Virus record (IMG/VR): IMGVR_UViG_3300021368_000348
Span: 1 to 58,187 of that record
Strand: one strand, 5' to 3'
Length of the DNA stretch: 58,187 nt
From: a virus
Shown here: positions 35,009-44,889 of the stretch, piece after piece
Position numbering within the stretch: the first letter of the stretch is position 1
Layout: each line of letters opens with the position of its first letter
The notes under the pieces: model-generated
The model's database searches: none
What the model saw: the letters and a program-made list of their open reading frames with translations, nothing else
What the model was told of the DNA's origin: nothing
Translations under genes and position numbers: made by a program

Positions 35009-35368
35009 ATGATCAATAATAAGTCCTTTAACAGGGTACTTGCAGAGAGTCTATTCAACCTTGCAAAACAAAAGCAGGATGAAGTCTCTGCAACACCCGG
35101 CCAAGAAACTCAAATATTCGATTATATCGAAGGTACCTCTTCATCGACGAACGACCGCACGGTAATACCTGAGGCCCAAGCTATCATAGCCCCAGGCGAT
35201 ACAGCAGTCTTCGAGCTGAACGGTACTCCAACTCGTGATGATTTGATTGATGTGTGGGTGAATGATGTACTACAACACCCTGAAGAGGTGTATGAAACTA
35301 TTGGTAATACTATTCATTTTTTCGTGGTTCCGCCGCAAGGTACGGACATCTATATTAAATTTCGTTAG
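35009..35368 (+). CDS. Small virion-cluster protein
   Basis: A 119-aa protein: a helical N-terminus (NKSFNRVLAESLFNLAKQKQDEV), a low-complexity middle (GTSSSTNDR), and a C-terminal beta unit (DTAVFELNGTPTRDDLIDVWVNDVLQ, then GTDIYIKF) that resembles the VxVNGVLQ units of the neighbouring fibres. Sits just ahead of the 1,822-aa fibre. Likely an accessory or attachment piece of that fibre; no family name can be given. Confidence 0.58.
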   Translation: MINNKSFNRVLAESLFNLAKQKQDEVSATPGQETQIFDYIEGTSSSTNDRTVIPEAQAIIAPGDTAVFELNGTPTRDDLIDVWVNDVLQHPEEVYETIGNTIHFFVVPPQGTDIYIKFR

Positions 35369-35374
35369 TATATT

Positions 35375-35388
35375 ATTAAACGTTTAAT
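35375..35388. promoter_or_regulatory. 14-bp perfect palindrome ATTAAACGTTTAAT
   Basis: Perfect inverted repeat in the 47-nt gap before the 1,822-aa fibre, which has no TATAAATA box of its own. It could be a protein-binding site or chance in AT-rich DNA. The fibre gene's Shine-Dalgarno is AGGAG at 35403-35407. Confidence 0.35.
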
Positions 35389-35415
35389 TTCAACCTAACT
35401 CTAGGAGATTCACAG

Positions 35416-38400
35416 ATGTCATTTAGACAGATTAAATCACCTGCTCTAGCCGATAAGGCGGTCATCAATACCAAACTTGACGAAAGTGCGGTACAAGGAC
35501 AGAGCACCCTAACGGGAATGACCTCACCGGACCAGTGTTTTACGCTGTTGTACGATGTAGGTTCGGACTCGTTGAAGAAGATCGCGTCAGACGACTTCTT
35601 CGGATCGTTCTCAACTGACGATCTAGTGGAAGGGTCTAACCTATACTTCACCGATGCACGTGCAAAAACTGCAGTTGCACAAGACATCGCTGATGCGGTA
35701 GCGGTAGAAGAAGCTCGCGCACTAGCGGCAGAAGGCGTACTACAATCTGCAATCGACGCAGAAGTAGTTCGTGCAACTGCAGCTGAGCAAGCAAACGCTA
35801 CAGCAATCTCGAATGAGGTTACCCGAGCAACTACTCGTGAAAATGCAATCGAAACTGCGTACCAATCTGCAGACGCTGCATTGTCACTACGTATTGACAA
35901 CATCCTTTCAAATACAGATGAAGTTGCACTAAACTCACTTGCAGAAATCGTTGATGCGTTCCAAGACGCTGATGACGTACTAACTGCATCAACTATCGCA
36001 AACTCAAACGCAATTCAGGCAGAGGTTACTCGTGCGACTGCGGCGGAAGCTGCAAACGCAACTGCAATCGCGAATGAGACTACTCGCGCAACTACCGCAG
36101 AAGCAGACCTACAGTCACAAATCAATACTGAAGTAGCTGCTCGTATCGCAGGCGACAACGCACTAGATACACGTTTGACCACAGAAGAAGGTAATGTAGA
36201 CAACCTACAATCAGACCTTGCTGATGAGATTTCACGTGCAACAGCGGCAGAAGCGGTTCTAACTCAGGGTCTTGCAGACGAAGTGACTCGTGCAACAGCG
36301 GCAGAAGCTGCGAACGCTCAGTCTATCCAAGATGAAATCACTGCACGTGCAGTAGCGGATACTCAAGTCCGTACTGACATGACTGCATTGATTAACTCTG
36401 GTGATGCTGCAACTCTTGCATCTGCAAAGGCAAACGACGACCTACTAATCGGTGACGCAACTGTTGACGGTACTGCTAGCAACACGGTAACCGACCGCAT
36501 CGCAACTGCTAAGGCAGAGGCAATTGCAGACGCAGACGCATCTGTAGCGGCAGAGCAGGCAGCTCGTGAGGCGGCTGACTCAGACCTACAAGCAGGTCTT
36601 GATGCAGAAATTGCACGTGCAACTGCAGCAGAAGGTGTACTAACTACTAACCTAGCAGCCGAGGTAACTCGTGCAACTGGTGAAGAGTCGCGCATCGAAG
36701 CGAAAGTTGACAACATCATCTCTAATACTGACCCAGCTGCGTTGGATTCATTGACAGAAATTGTCGATGCATTCCAGAGCGTTGATAGTGACATTCAGGC
36801 ACTTGTCAACTCTAACACAGTTGCAATCAGTAACGAAGCAACAACTCGCGCATCTGCAGATACAGTTCTACAGGGTAACATCGACGCAGAGGCCGCAACT
36901 CGTGCAGCTGCAGACACTACTCTACAACAGAACATCGACGCAGAAGAAACTGCACGTATTGCAGGCGATGCGGCAACTCTTGCATCTGCCAAGGCGTACA
37001 CTGACCAAGAAGCAGATTCTCATCTAGCAGCCGCAATCGCACACGCAGACGCACAAGACGCGGCACTAATCGGTGACGCATCTGTTGACGGTACTGTAGG
37101 TAACACTGTTACTGCACGTATTGCAACTGCAAAGAGCGAAGCAAACGCATACACTGACGCAGAAATTGCAGCGGAAGCGGCAACTCGTCAGGCAGATGAT
37201 GACGCACTATCTCTACGCACCACTTCACTAGAAGGTCGTATGGATACTGCAGAAGCAGACATCACTGCAGTAGAAGGTGACTTGGCAACTGAAGTTGCAG
37301 CTCGTACTTCGGGTGACACAACACTTCAGGCAAATATCGATGCAGAAGAAACTGCACGTATTGCAGCTGACAACACTCTACAACAAAACATTGACGCCGA
37401 AGAGACACGTGCACTAGCTGCAGAGGCAGACCTACAAGGTCAAATCACTGCAGAAGTTACTCGTGCAACTGGCGTTGAATCAGGACTACGTACTGATACA
37501 GATGCAAACACTGTAGGTGTTGCGACTAACGCAACTAACCTTGCAAACGAAATCACTCGTGCGCAATCAGCAGAGTCTACTCTACAATCTAACATTGATG
37601 CAGAAGCAGTAACTCGTGGAAACGCGGATACTACTCTACAAGCTAACATCGATGCAGAAGTTACTCGTGCAACAGGTGTCGAGGCAGGTCTACGTACCGA
37701 TATCGACGCAAATACTGCTGCAATTGTTGGTAACGACTCAGACATCGCGGCTGAAACTGCGGCTCGTATCGCAAGTGATGCATCACTACAGTCTCAGTTG
37801 AATGCAGAGATTACTCGCGCCACTGGCGAAGAGTCACGTATCGAAGGTCGTTTGGACACTGAGATTACACGTGCAACTGGTATCGAAGCAGGTCTACGTA
37901 CTGACGTAGATGCAAACGCAGCAGAAATCGCATCAGTAGATTCAGACCTATCTGATGAAATCGCTCGTGCAACTGCGGCAGAACTTGTACTAACTCAAGA
38001 CCTAGCGGCAGAGGTAACTCGCGCAACTGGTGTTGAGGCAGGTTTACGCACTGACGTTGACTCAGTAACTACTCGTGTTGATGCAATTGTCGGTACTTCA
38101 CCAGAGACTTTAGACACTCTACAAGAAATCGTTGCTGCATTCGAAGACGCAGACAGTGACCTACAAGCAGTTATCACTGCAAACTCAGGTCGTTTGACTA
38201 CTAACGAATCAGACATCGACGCACTAGAAGTTCGCGCAACTGACCTTGAGTCACGTGCAACTCTAGTAGAAGGTCGTGCAACTGCACTAGAAACTGAGCA
38301 GTCTGCTCAAGCAGGTCGCTTGACTGTCAACGAAGGTGACATCGATGACCTAGAAACTAAGGTTGGTACTGCAACTCTACAAACTGTTGCAACTGACCTA

Positions 38401-40884
38401 TCAGCTGCAATCAACGAGATTCACGCAGAACTAGACACTGAAGCAGGTCACGTCGATACTCTACAATCAGAGATGGACGCTGTTGAAGGTCGCGCTACTG
38501 TCCTAGAAGGACGTGCAGACGGTCATGATTCAGACATCGCAGCTCACAACGTTCGTTTGAACGGTGCAGAGCAGGATATCGATGACCTAGAATCAATCGT
38601 CGGTACTGCAACTCTAGCAACTGTTGCAATCACTACTACTGAAGCTATCAACGAACTACACAGTGAAGTTGATATCAACACTGGTAAGGTTGCTACTCTT
38701 GAGTCAGAGATGGACGCAGTTGAACTACGTGCAACTTCACTAGAGAACCGCATGGCGGGTGTTGACAGTGACCAAGTTGTACAAGACGGTCGTCTAACTG
38801 TTAACGAAAGTGACATCGATTCGCTAGAAGCGAAGATGGGTACTGGTGCATTCGCAACTGTTTCACAAACTACTGTAGGCGCAATTAACGAACTACACGG
38901 TGAAGTAGACGCGGCTGTCGCACGTATCGATGGTCACGATTCTGACGTAGGTGATCTGCAAGCGCAAATCACTGCGGAAGTTAACCGTGCAACTACTCAA
39001 GAAGGTCTAATCCGTAGCGAGTTCGCTACAGAAGACACTGCGGTCCGTGCAGAATTCGCGGCGGCAGATGCAGTAGTATTGGCGTCAGCAGCGGCAGACG
39101 CAACTTCTAAGGCGGATACTGCGGAAGCGAATGCGAAAGTATACGCAGACGGTATCGTTGCTGCTGAAGAAACTGCACGTGAGAACGCGGACACGGTACT
39201 ACAGTCTGCAATCGATGCAGAAGTTACTCGTGCACAGTCTGCTGAGGCGACATTGTCATCTCGTGCAACTGCACTAGAAACTGAAATGACTGCAACTCAA
39301 GCAGGTGCTGGTCTTTCAACTGCAGGTAACTACATCACTCCAACTGGTACTTCATACCTAGACGCATCTGTCTCTCTAGCAGACGCAGACGCGAAACTAG
39401 ACGCTGCTATCGCGGCAGAAGTATCACGTGCATCGGGTGTTGAGGCAGGTCTACAAACTCAAATCACTAACGAAATCGCAGCTCGCATCGCGGGTGACAG
39501 TGATCTTCAGTCACAGATTGATGCAGAAATCGGTCGTGCAAGTGGTGTTGAGAGTGACCACGCGTCACTTATCCAAGCGAATGCTGACGCAATCGCGGCG
39601 GAAGAAAGTGCACGTCAGGCTGCAGATTCAAATCTACAGTCACAAATCGACTTCATTACGTCAAACACTGATTCTGCGGCACTAGACTCGTTGACAGAAA
39701 TCGTTGCGGCATTCCAGTCTGCAGACGGTACTCTAACAGGTCTAATCTCTCAGAACCAGACAGACATCGCAACTAACGCTGCGGGTCTTGCACAAGAAAT
39801 CACCGACCGTGTTGCAGGCGATAACGCAGTACGTGGTGAGTTCGCTGCGGCAGATGCGGGTCTACAGACTCAAATCGATGGTAAGGTAAGCAAGTCAGGC
39901 GATTCAATGACCGGCGATCTTGCAATGGGTGGAAACAAGGTTTCTGGTCTTGCAGTTGGTACTGATTCAGCTGACGCAGTTAACGTAGGTCAATTGACTT
40001 CAGGTTTGGCTGCACAGCACATTTCACAGTTCAGTACAACTGACCTTGCTGAAGGTGACAACCTATACTACACTGACGCACGTTCACGCGCTGCATTCTC
40101 TGTAACCGACGTAGACGGTGAAGGTAACGTTTCATACGATAGCTCAACTGGTGTTCTATCAGTATCAACTGGTAAGGCATTCCTAGAGTTAGAAGATGTA
40201 AGCGAGTCTTCATTCACTGGACACGAAGGTTTCGTTGCACGTGTTAAGACTGACGGTTCGGCGATTGAATTCATCGACCCAACTCAGTTGGCATTTAACA
40301 ACGCACAACGTCAAACTATGAATGGTGACGGTGCGCAGACTACATTCGCATTGAACTTCTACACGCAAGACCAAAACGCGATTGTATTCGTAGGTGGTGT
40401 TATTCAGGATCCGTCCACTCACTACTCTATCGATGCTGCAAACCAAACTATCACGTTTAACAGTGCAATCCCTGTAGGTACTCAGGCGGTTGTTATTGCA
40501 CAGTCAACTAACTCAGTCGGCGTACTAGACCCAGGCTCAGTTGGCGTTGAAACATTCGCTGACAACATCAAGCCTGCAATACAGGGTGTAGACATTGTAG
40601 TTGGTACTTCACCAGCTGTAGTATCTTCATTCAACGCTACTGTTTCTCGTGCAGCCAAGTTCATCGTAACTGTTGACCTAAACGGCGAACACGAAGTACG
40701 CGAGTGTATGGTTATCCATGATGGCACTACTGCATACATAAATGAGTACGGTATTGTATTTACTGGTTCATCTCTACTAGGTGATACAGACGTACAAATG
40801 AGCGGAGACACTGTCGAGTTAACTTATGAGGCAGTTTCGGCTGGCGCAGTTGTTAAGGTTGTCAAGACTACTGTAGACGTATAA
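35416..40884 (+). CDS. Giant coiled-coil tail fibre (1,822 aa)
   Basis: A very long fibre. The N-terminus (FRQIKSPALADKAVINTKLDES) is a common marine-phage fibre start, then STDDLVEGSNLYFTDARA. Residues ~90-1500 are Ala/Thr/Glu/Asp-rich helical repeats (EVTRATAAEAxL, EETARIAGDxxL, DAEITRATGVEAGLRTD) broken by short modules of the type DSLTEIVAAFQSAD, expected as a trimeric coiled-coil shaft. The distal end has KVSKSGDSMTGDLAMGGNKV, a second STTDLAEGDNLYYTDARS module and a beta-rich C-terminal domain (TMNGDGAQTTFALNF, IVFVGGVIQDPSTHY). Many modules are shared with the next fibre. Followed by a strong terminator. Confidence 0.87.
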   Translation: MSFRQIKSPALADKAVINTKLDESAVQGQSTLTGMTSPDQCFTLLYDVGSDSLKKIASDDFFGSFSTDDLVEGSNLYFTDARAKTAVAQDIADAVAVEEARALAAEGVLQSAIDAEVVRATAAEQANATAISNEVTRATTRENAIETAYQSADAALSLRIDNILSNTDEVALNSLAEIVDAFQDADDVLTASTIANSNAIQAEVTRATAAEAANATAIANETTRATTAEADLQSQINTEVAARIAGDNALDTRLTTEEGNVDNLQSDLADEISRATAAEAVLTQGLADEVTRATAAEAANAQSIQDEITARAVADTQVRTDMTALINSGDAATLASAKANDDLLIGDATVDGTASNTVTDRIATAKAEAIADADASVAAEQAAREAADSDLQAGLDAEIARATAAEGVLTTNLAAEVTRATGEESRIEAKVDNIISNTDPAALDSLTEIVDAFQSVDSDIQALVNSNTVAISNEATTRASADTVLQGNIDAEAATRAAADTTLQQNIDAEETARIAGDAATLASAKAYTDQEADSHLAAAIAHADAQDAALIGDASVDGTVGNTVTARIATAKSEANAYTDAEIAAEAATRQADDDALSLRTTSLEGRMDTAEADITAVEGDLATEVAARTSGDTTLQANIDAEETARIAADNTLQQNIDAEETRALAAEADLQGQITAEVTRATGVESGLRTDTDANTVGVATNATNLANEITRAQSAESTLQSNIDAEAVTRGNADTTLQANIDAEVTRATGVEAGLRTDIDANTAAIVGNDSDIAAETAARIASDASLQSQLNAEITRATGEESRIEGRLDTEITRATGIEAGLRTDVDANAAEIASVDSDLSDEIARATAAELVLTQDLAAEVTRATGVEAGLRTDVDSVTTRVDAIVGTSPETLDTLQEIVAAFEDADSDLQAVITANSGRLTTNESDIDALEVRATDLESRATLVEGRATALETEQSAQAGRLTVNEGDIDDLETKVGTATLQTVATDLSAAINEIHAELDTEAGHVDTLQSEMDAVEGRATVLEGRADGHDSDIAAHNVRLNGAEQDIDDLESIVGTATLATVAITTTEAINELHSEVDINTGKVATLESEMDAVELRATSLENRMAGVDSDQVVQDGRLTVNESDIDSLEAKMGTGAFATVSQTTVGAINELHGEVDAAVARIDGHDSDVGDLQAQITAEVNRATTQEGLIRSEFATEDTAVRAEFAAADAVVLASAAADATSKADTAEANAKVYADGIVAAEETARENADTVLQSAIDAEVTRAQSAEATLSSRATALETEMTATQAGAGLSTAGNYITPTGTSYLDASVSLADADAKLDAAIAAEVSRASGVEAGLQTQITNEIAARIAGDSDLQSQIDAEIGRASGVESDHASLIQANADAIAAEESARQAADSNLQSQIDFITSNTDSAALDSLTEIVAAFQSADGTLTGLISQNQTDIATNAAGLAQEITDRVAGDNAVRGEFAAADAGLQTQIDGKVSKSGDSMTGDLAMGGNKVSGLAVGTDSADAVNVGQLTSGLAAQHISQFSTTDLAEGDNLYYTDARSRAAFSVTDVDGEGNVSYDSSTGVLSVSTGKAFLELEDVSESSFTGHEGFVARVKTDGSAIEFIDPTQLAFNNAQRQTMNGDGAQTTFALNFYTQDQNAIVFVGGVIQDPSTHYSIDAANQTITFNSAIPVGTQAVVIAQSTNSVGVLDPGSVGVETFADNIKPAIQGVDIVVGTSPAVVSSFNATVSRAAKFIVTVDLNGEHEVRECMVIHDGTTAYINEYGIVFTGSSLLGDTDVQMSGDTVELTYEAVSAGAVVKVVKTTVDV

Positions 40885-40897
40885 TGGAACACTGATG

Positions 40898-40920
40898 AGG
40901 TGGGGGTTTCCCCACCTTTA
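40898..40920 (+). terminator. Rho-independent terminator after 1,822-aa fibre
   Basis: AGGTGGGG-gttt-CCCCACCT, an 8-bp perfect stem with a 4-nt loop, followed by TTATTAT. Confidence 0.8.
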
Positions 40921-40967
40921 TTATCGAAAACAAACATTAGTGTAACTCAACTCAAAGGTAAAGAAAA

Positions 40968-43900
40968 ATGAGTACAAACAAAAAGTTCAGAGTACAGAAC
41001 GGTATCGATGTCACTGGTGAAGTGGTTGTCGGTGGTGTAACTGTAATTGCTGCTGACGGTACCGTTGTTTCCGATTTAAGTGACCAGTTGGTCCCTCTTC
41101 AAAATGAAGTCGCTGCACTAGAGGTCTCAATCGAAAACATCCTTGGTACGTCACCAGAAACTCTTGATACCCTTCAAGAAATTGTTGCTTCTTTCCAAGG
41201 GGCAGACGGTGATTTGCAAACTCTAATCACCACTAACGCAACCGGCATTGCAACTAATGCCACTGCAATAACTGACGAAGAAACTGCTCGTATTGCGGCT
41301 GACGCTGCACTTCAATCAGCAGTGGATGCGGCAAACGCACGTACATCTGGTATCAGTACATCTTCAGGTTCGTCTAACATTCAGATGACCGCTGATGTTG
41401 ACATGGACAGTAACGCAGTTACTAACATGGCTGACCCAAGTTCTGCACAAGATGCAGCAACTAAGGCGTACGTTGATGCGGCAGATACTACTCTACAAGG
41501 TAACATCACTACAGAGGCATCATCTCGTGCATCTGGAGACGCGAACCTACAGAGTCAGGTTGACGCACTAAGCGGTAACGTTGGCGGTTTGTCAACTACA
41601 GATATTCCAGAAGGTTCTAACCAGTATTACACTGACGCACGTGTTCGTGCAGCAGTTCAGGCTGGTACTGGAATGTCATACGAACAAAGCACTGGTGAGT
41701 TCTCAGTCAGTCTATCTGGCGGAGACGGTATCTCTGTATCGGGTGGAACTATATCCATTGATGGTACTGCAATTGCGCAGGACCTAGTTCCATCTGTAGA
41801 CGATACTTACAGTCTAGGTTCACCAGATAAGGTCTGGAAAGATGTTTACATCGGCCCAGGGTCTTTATACCTAAACGGTACTAAGATTCTTGAAGACAAT
41901 TCTGGTACAATCACTATGTACGCAGACGCAGGTCAGAATCTATCGTTCGGTGCAACCGGCGGTGGTTCTATCGACTTGAACGCTGGTGACGAAAGTATCC
42001 AGATCAAGTCAGACCTAGTATTGTCAGCAGGAGAGACTATCTCTACTGTCGGTGGGGTTGCAACTCCATTCGGTGGTCAAGTCAACATGCAGACTCACAA
42101 GGTCGTTAATGTTGGTACCCCGACTGCAGACGCAGATGCCGCAACTAAGGCATATGTTGATGGTCGTGTAGATGCAGGCTCAATCTCCGGAGATAAGACG
42201 TTCTCTAATAACGTTGTCGTTTCAGGTAACTTAACTGTTCAGGGTACTACTACCACTGTAAACAGCGAGACTATCTCTCTGGCAGATAACATCATCGACG
42301 TTAACTCAAACGTTACTTCAGGTAACCCAACTGAAAACGCTGGTCTACGTGTTATGCGTGGTGACTCTCCAGCATCACAGTTGCGTTGGAACGAAGCGAA
42401 CGACTATTGGGAAACTTTCGATGGTAGTGATTGGACTAAGGTCGCACTATCTACGACTGACCTTGCAGAAGGTTCTAACCAATACTTCACTGACGCACGT
42501 GCTCAGTCAGCGGTTGCAGGAGATATTTCTTCGGCAGTTGCAGCTGAGGCAGTTCTACGTGCGGACGCGGACACTGCAGAAGCAAGTGCTCGTGCATCAG
42601 CTGATGCATCACTACAATCTGACATCGACGGTGAAATCGCTCGTGCACAGGGTGTAGAGGCAGGTTTGGATTCAGACATCTCAGTTAACGCTGCAGGTGT
42701 TGCATCTAACGCGGCTGCAATCGCACAGGAAGTGACTGACCGTACTGGTGCAGTTGCAACTGTACAGTCTAATGTTGACGCAGAAGAAGCGGCACGTATC
42801 GCAGCAGATGGTGGTCTACAGACTCAAATCACTGCACTAGATGCGAAGCATGATAGTGACCACGCTGCAATGATTTCATCATTGGCGGGTGAGACTACTG
42901 CACGTATCTCAGGTGATGGTAACCTACAGACGCAAATCGACGCGGTCGAGGCTGCAGTAGAAGCAATCACTAACGGTTCAGTTGCATCACTAGACACTCT
43001 AGTAGAAGTTGTTAATGCATTCGAGAATGCGGACAGCGACCTACAAGCAGTTATCACTGGCAACACTTCAACCATTTCTGGTGTCAACACTCGTGTTGGT
43101 ACTTTAGAAGGTGAGATGGATGCGGTTCAGGCATTGTCCTCAACTAACTCTTCTCTATTGTCTAACCACGGTCCACGCATCTCTACTAACGAGACTAACA
43201 TTTCTTCACTACAGACTTTCTCTGGTGAAGGAACTGTACTAGGTACTGCTGCAGTATCACTTGCTGCCGCAATCAACGAGATTCACTCTGAGTTGAACTC
43301 TGTTGTTGCAGACCTAGGCGTTGAAGTAGGTCGTGCGACTGGTGTCGAGGCAGGTTTAGATTCAGACATCTCTGCTGAAGCTGTCGCTCGTGCAAACGCA
43401 GACACAAGTCTACAGTCTCAGATTTCTTCTGAGATTGCACGTGCAACTAGCGCGGAATCAGGTCTTTCAGGTGATATCTCAGCTGAGACTACTGCACGTG
43501 TTCAGGGTGACGCGAACCTACAATCACAAATCGACTCACTATCTACGTCTATAACTGACGAAGGTAATGGTCGTGACAGTGATGTATCAGACCTACAGGC
43601 ACAAATCAATAGCATCTTGTCTAACACAGACCAGGCTGCAATTGACTCGTTGACTGAGGTTGTCGCTGCATTCCAGAGCGCAGACAACTCACTAGGTACC
43701 CTAATCACTCAAAACCAGACTACTCTAGGCCTACACGGCGGACGTTTGGATGCGATTGAGGCATGGGATACAGATAACGTCTCAGAAGGTTCATTGAACC
43801 TATACTTCACTGAGGCTCGTGCACGTGGATGTGTATCTGCAGACGCAGGTTCATGCATCGACTACAATGAGTCAACTGGTAAGTTCTCACTAGACGTATC

Positions 43901-44018
43901 TGAAGTTGAGAGTGCGGTAACTCCAGACAACGCGACAAACGCGGATAAGTTAGACGGACAACACGGTTCACACTACCGTATTGACATCTACGATATCAAC
44001 GGTACTGTTGTTAACTAA
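40968..44018 (+). CDS. Tail fibre with shared coiled-coil and EGxNxYFTDAR modules (1,016 aa)
   Basis: Fibre with an N-terminal FRVQNGIDVTGEVVVGG start typical of marine phage fibres, DSLTEIV/TLQEIV-type helical modules, a beta knob (YSLGSPDKVWKDVYIGPGSL), MQTHKVVNVGTPTADADAATKAYVD, GNLTVQGTTTTVNSETISLAD and LRWNEANDYWETFDGSDW units, and three EGSNxYFTDAR-type modules (nt ~41610, ~42470, ~43790). It ends HYRIDIYDINGTVVN, a shorter form of the RIDIxE...VRLGxL terminus of the two J-like fibres. No TATAAATA box precedes it, so it may depend on read-through or a promoter I cannot see. A strong terminator follows. Confidence 0.85.
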   Translation: MSTNKKFRVQNGIDVTGEVVVGGVTVIAADGTVVSDLSDQLVPLQNEVAALEVSIENILGTSPETLDTLQEIVASFQGADGDLQTLITTNATGIATNATAITDEETARIAADAALQSAVDAANARTSGISTSSGSSNIQMTADVDMDSNAVTNMADPSSAQDAATKAYVDAADTTLQGNITTEASSRASGDANLQSQVDALSGNVGGLSTTDIPEGSNQYYTDARVRAAVQAGTGMSYEQSTGEFSVSLSGGDGISVSGGTISIDGTAIAQDLVPSVDDTYSLGSPDKVWKDVYIGPGSLYLNGTKILEDNSGTITMYADAGQNLSFGATGGGSIDLNAGDESIQIKSDLVLSAGETISTVGGVATPFGGQVNMQTHKVVNVGTPTADADAATKAYVDGRVDAGSISGDKTFSNNVVVSGNLTVQGTTTTVNSETISLADNIIDVNSNVTSGNPTENAGLRVMRGDSPASQLRWNEANDYWETFDGSDWTKVALSTTDLAEGSNQYFTDARAQSAVAGDISSAVAAEAVLRADADTAEASARASADASLQSDIDGEIARAQGVEAGLDSDISVNAAGVASNAAAIAQEVTDRTGAVATVQSNVDAEEAARIAADGGLQTQITALDAKHDSDHAAMISSLAGETTARISGDGNLQTQIDAVEAAVEAITNGSVASLDTLVEVVNAFENADSDLQAVITGNTSTISGVNTRVGTLEGEMDAVQALSSTNSSLLSNHGPRISTNETNISSLQTFSGEGTVLGTAAVSLAAAINEIHSELNSVVADLGVEVGRATGVEAGLDSDISAEAVARANADTSLQSQISSEIARATSAESGLSGDISAETTARVQGDANLQSQIDSLSTSITDEGNGRDSDVSDLQAQINSILSNTDQAAIDSLTEVVAAFQSADNSLGTLITQNQTTLGLHGGRLDAIEAWDTDNVSEGSLNLYFTEARARGCVSADAGSCIDYNESTGKFSLDVSEVESAVTPDNATNADKLDGQHGSHYRIDIYDINGTVVN

Positions 44019-44036
44019 TACATTTTATATGTGTAG

Positions 44037-44061
44037 AAAGGGGACTTCGGTCCCCTTTTTT
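44037..44061 (+). terminator. Rho-independent terminator after fibre cluster
   Basis: AAAGGGGAC-TTCG-GTCCCCTTT with a UUCG tetraloop, running into a T-tract. It separates the fibre cluster from the neck/packaging operon. Confidence 0.9.
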
Positions 44062-44069
44062 ATTGCTGA

Positions 44070-44077
44070 TATAAATA
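44070..44077 (+). promoter_or_regulatory. T4-type late promoter (TATAAATA), tandem copy 1
   Basis: Exact TATAAATA right after the terminator; first of two boxes 12 nt apart ahead of gp13. Confidence 0.78.
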
Positions 44078-44081
44078 AACG

Positions 44082-44089
44082 TATAAATA
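44082..44089 (+). promoter_or_regulatory. T4-type late promoter (TATAAATA), tandem copy 2
   Basis: Second exact box, 26 nt before the gp13 ATG. The 12-nt offset puts the two boxes on nearly the same face of the helix. Confidence 0.78.
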
Positions 44090-44115
44090 GTATTATTCAA
44101 CCATGAGACCATCCA

Positions 44116-44886
44116 ATGTACGCAACAAGTAAAGAGGAATTGATAGACTATTGCCTACGCTCTCTAGGGCATCCGGTGGTGGATATCAACATTGATGAAG
44201 AACAACTAGACGACCGTGTTGACGAAGCCGTCCAGTGGTTCCGTGAGTTTCATCCAGATGGCTCAAAAAGATTTTATCTGCAACATCAACTGACTGAACA
44301 AGATATCGCCAATAAGTATATTGATTTCCCAGACGACATGGACCTACTGAGTGTTGTTCGTATGTTGCCTGTATCTTACACAGGGGCACAGACAGGGTGG
44401 TTCAGTGACGCATGGCAGTTCATGAAATTTACTGTCAGTGACTTCGTCAACGGCCGTGGTATTCTTGGTGACCTTGCATATTACGAACAAATGCAACAAC
44501 ACTTGTCTTTGATTGACATGAAGTTGAGCGGGTTACCAGTCATAACGTTTGACAGACAATACAACCGAATTAATTTGCATATCAGTACATCAAAACTTGA
44601 GGTAGGGGACTACGTTGTGTTTGAGGTGTACGGTGTGCGCAACCCAGACGATACTGTAAACGAATACAACAACCTTTGGAATCATCGTTTTTTGAAGGCA
44701 TATGCAACTGCACTAATTAAGAAGCAGTGGGGTCAAAACCTTATCAAGTTTGACGGTATGACACTCCCAGGCGGAGTCACCGTTAACGCTCGTCAAATCT
44801 ATGAAGATGCACTTCAGGATATTGACAAGGTCATGGAGAAATTCCGTGAAGAAGATGAGGAAGGCCCAATGTTCTTTATGGGGTAA
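44116..44886 (+). CDS. gp13: Neck protein gp13
   Basis: A 256-aa homologue of T4 gp13 (309 aa), which with gp14 forms the neck that closes the filled head and binds the tail. Diagnostic text: LIDYCLRSLGHPVVDINIDEEQLDDRVDEAVQ in two adjoining pieces near residues 9-40, FLKAYATALIKKQWGQNLIKFDGM and LPGGVTVNARQIYEDA near the end. The late operon gp13-gp14-gp15-gp16-gp17 follows with overlaps or near-contacts. Confidence 0.92.
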   Translation: MYATSKEELIDYCLRSLGHPVVDINIDEEQLDDRVDEAVQWFREFHPDGSKRFYLQHQLTEQDIANKYIDFPDDMDLLSVVRMLPVSYTGAQTGWFSDAWQFMKFTVSDFVNGRGILGDLAYYEQMQQHLSLIDMKLSGLPVITFDRQYNRINLHISTSKLEVGDYVVFEVYGVRNPDDTVNEYNNLWNHRFLKAYATALIKKQWGQNLIKFDGMTLPGGVTVNARQIYEDALQDIDKVMEKFREEDEEGPMFFMG

Positions 44887-44889
44887 ACC

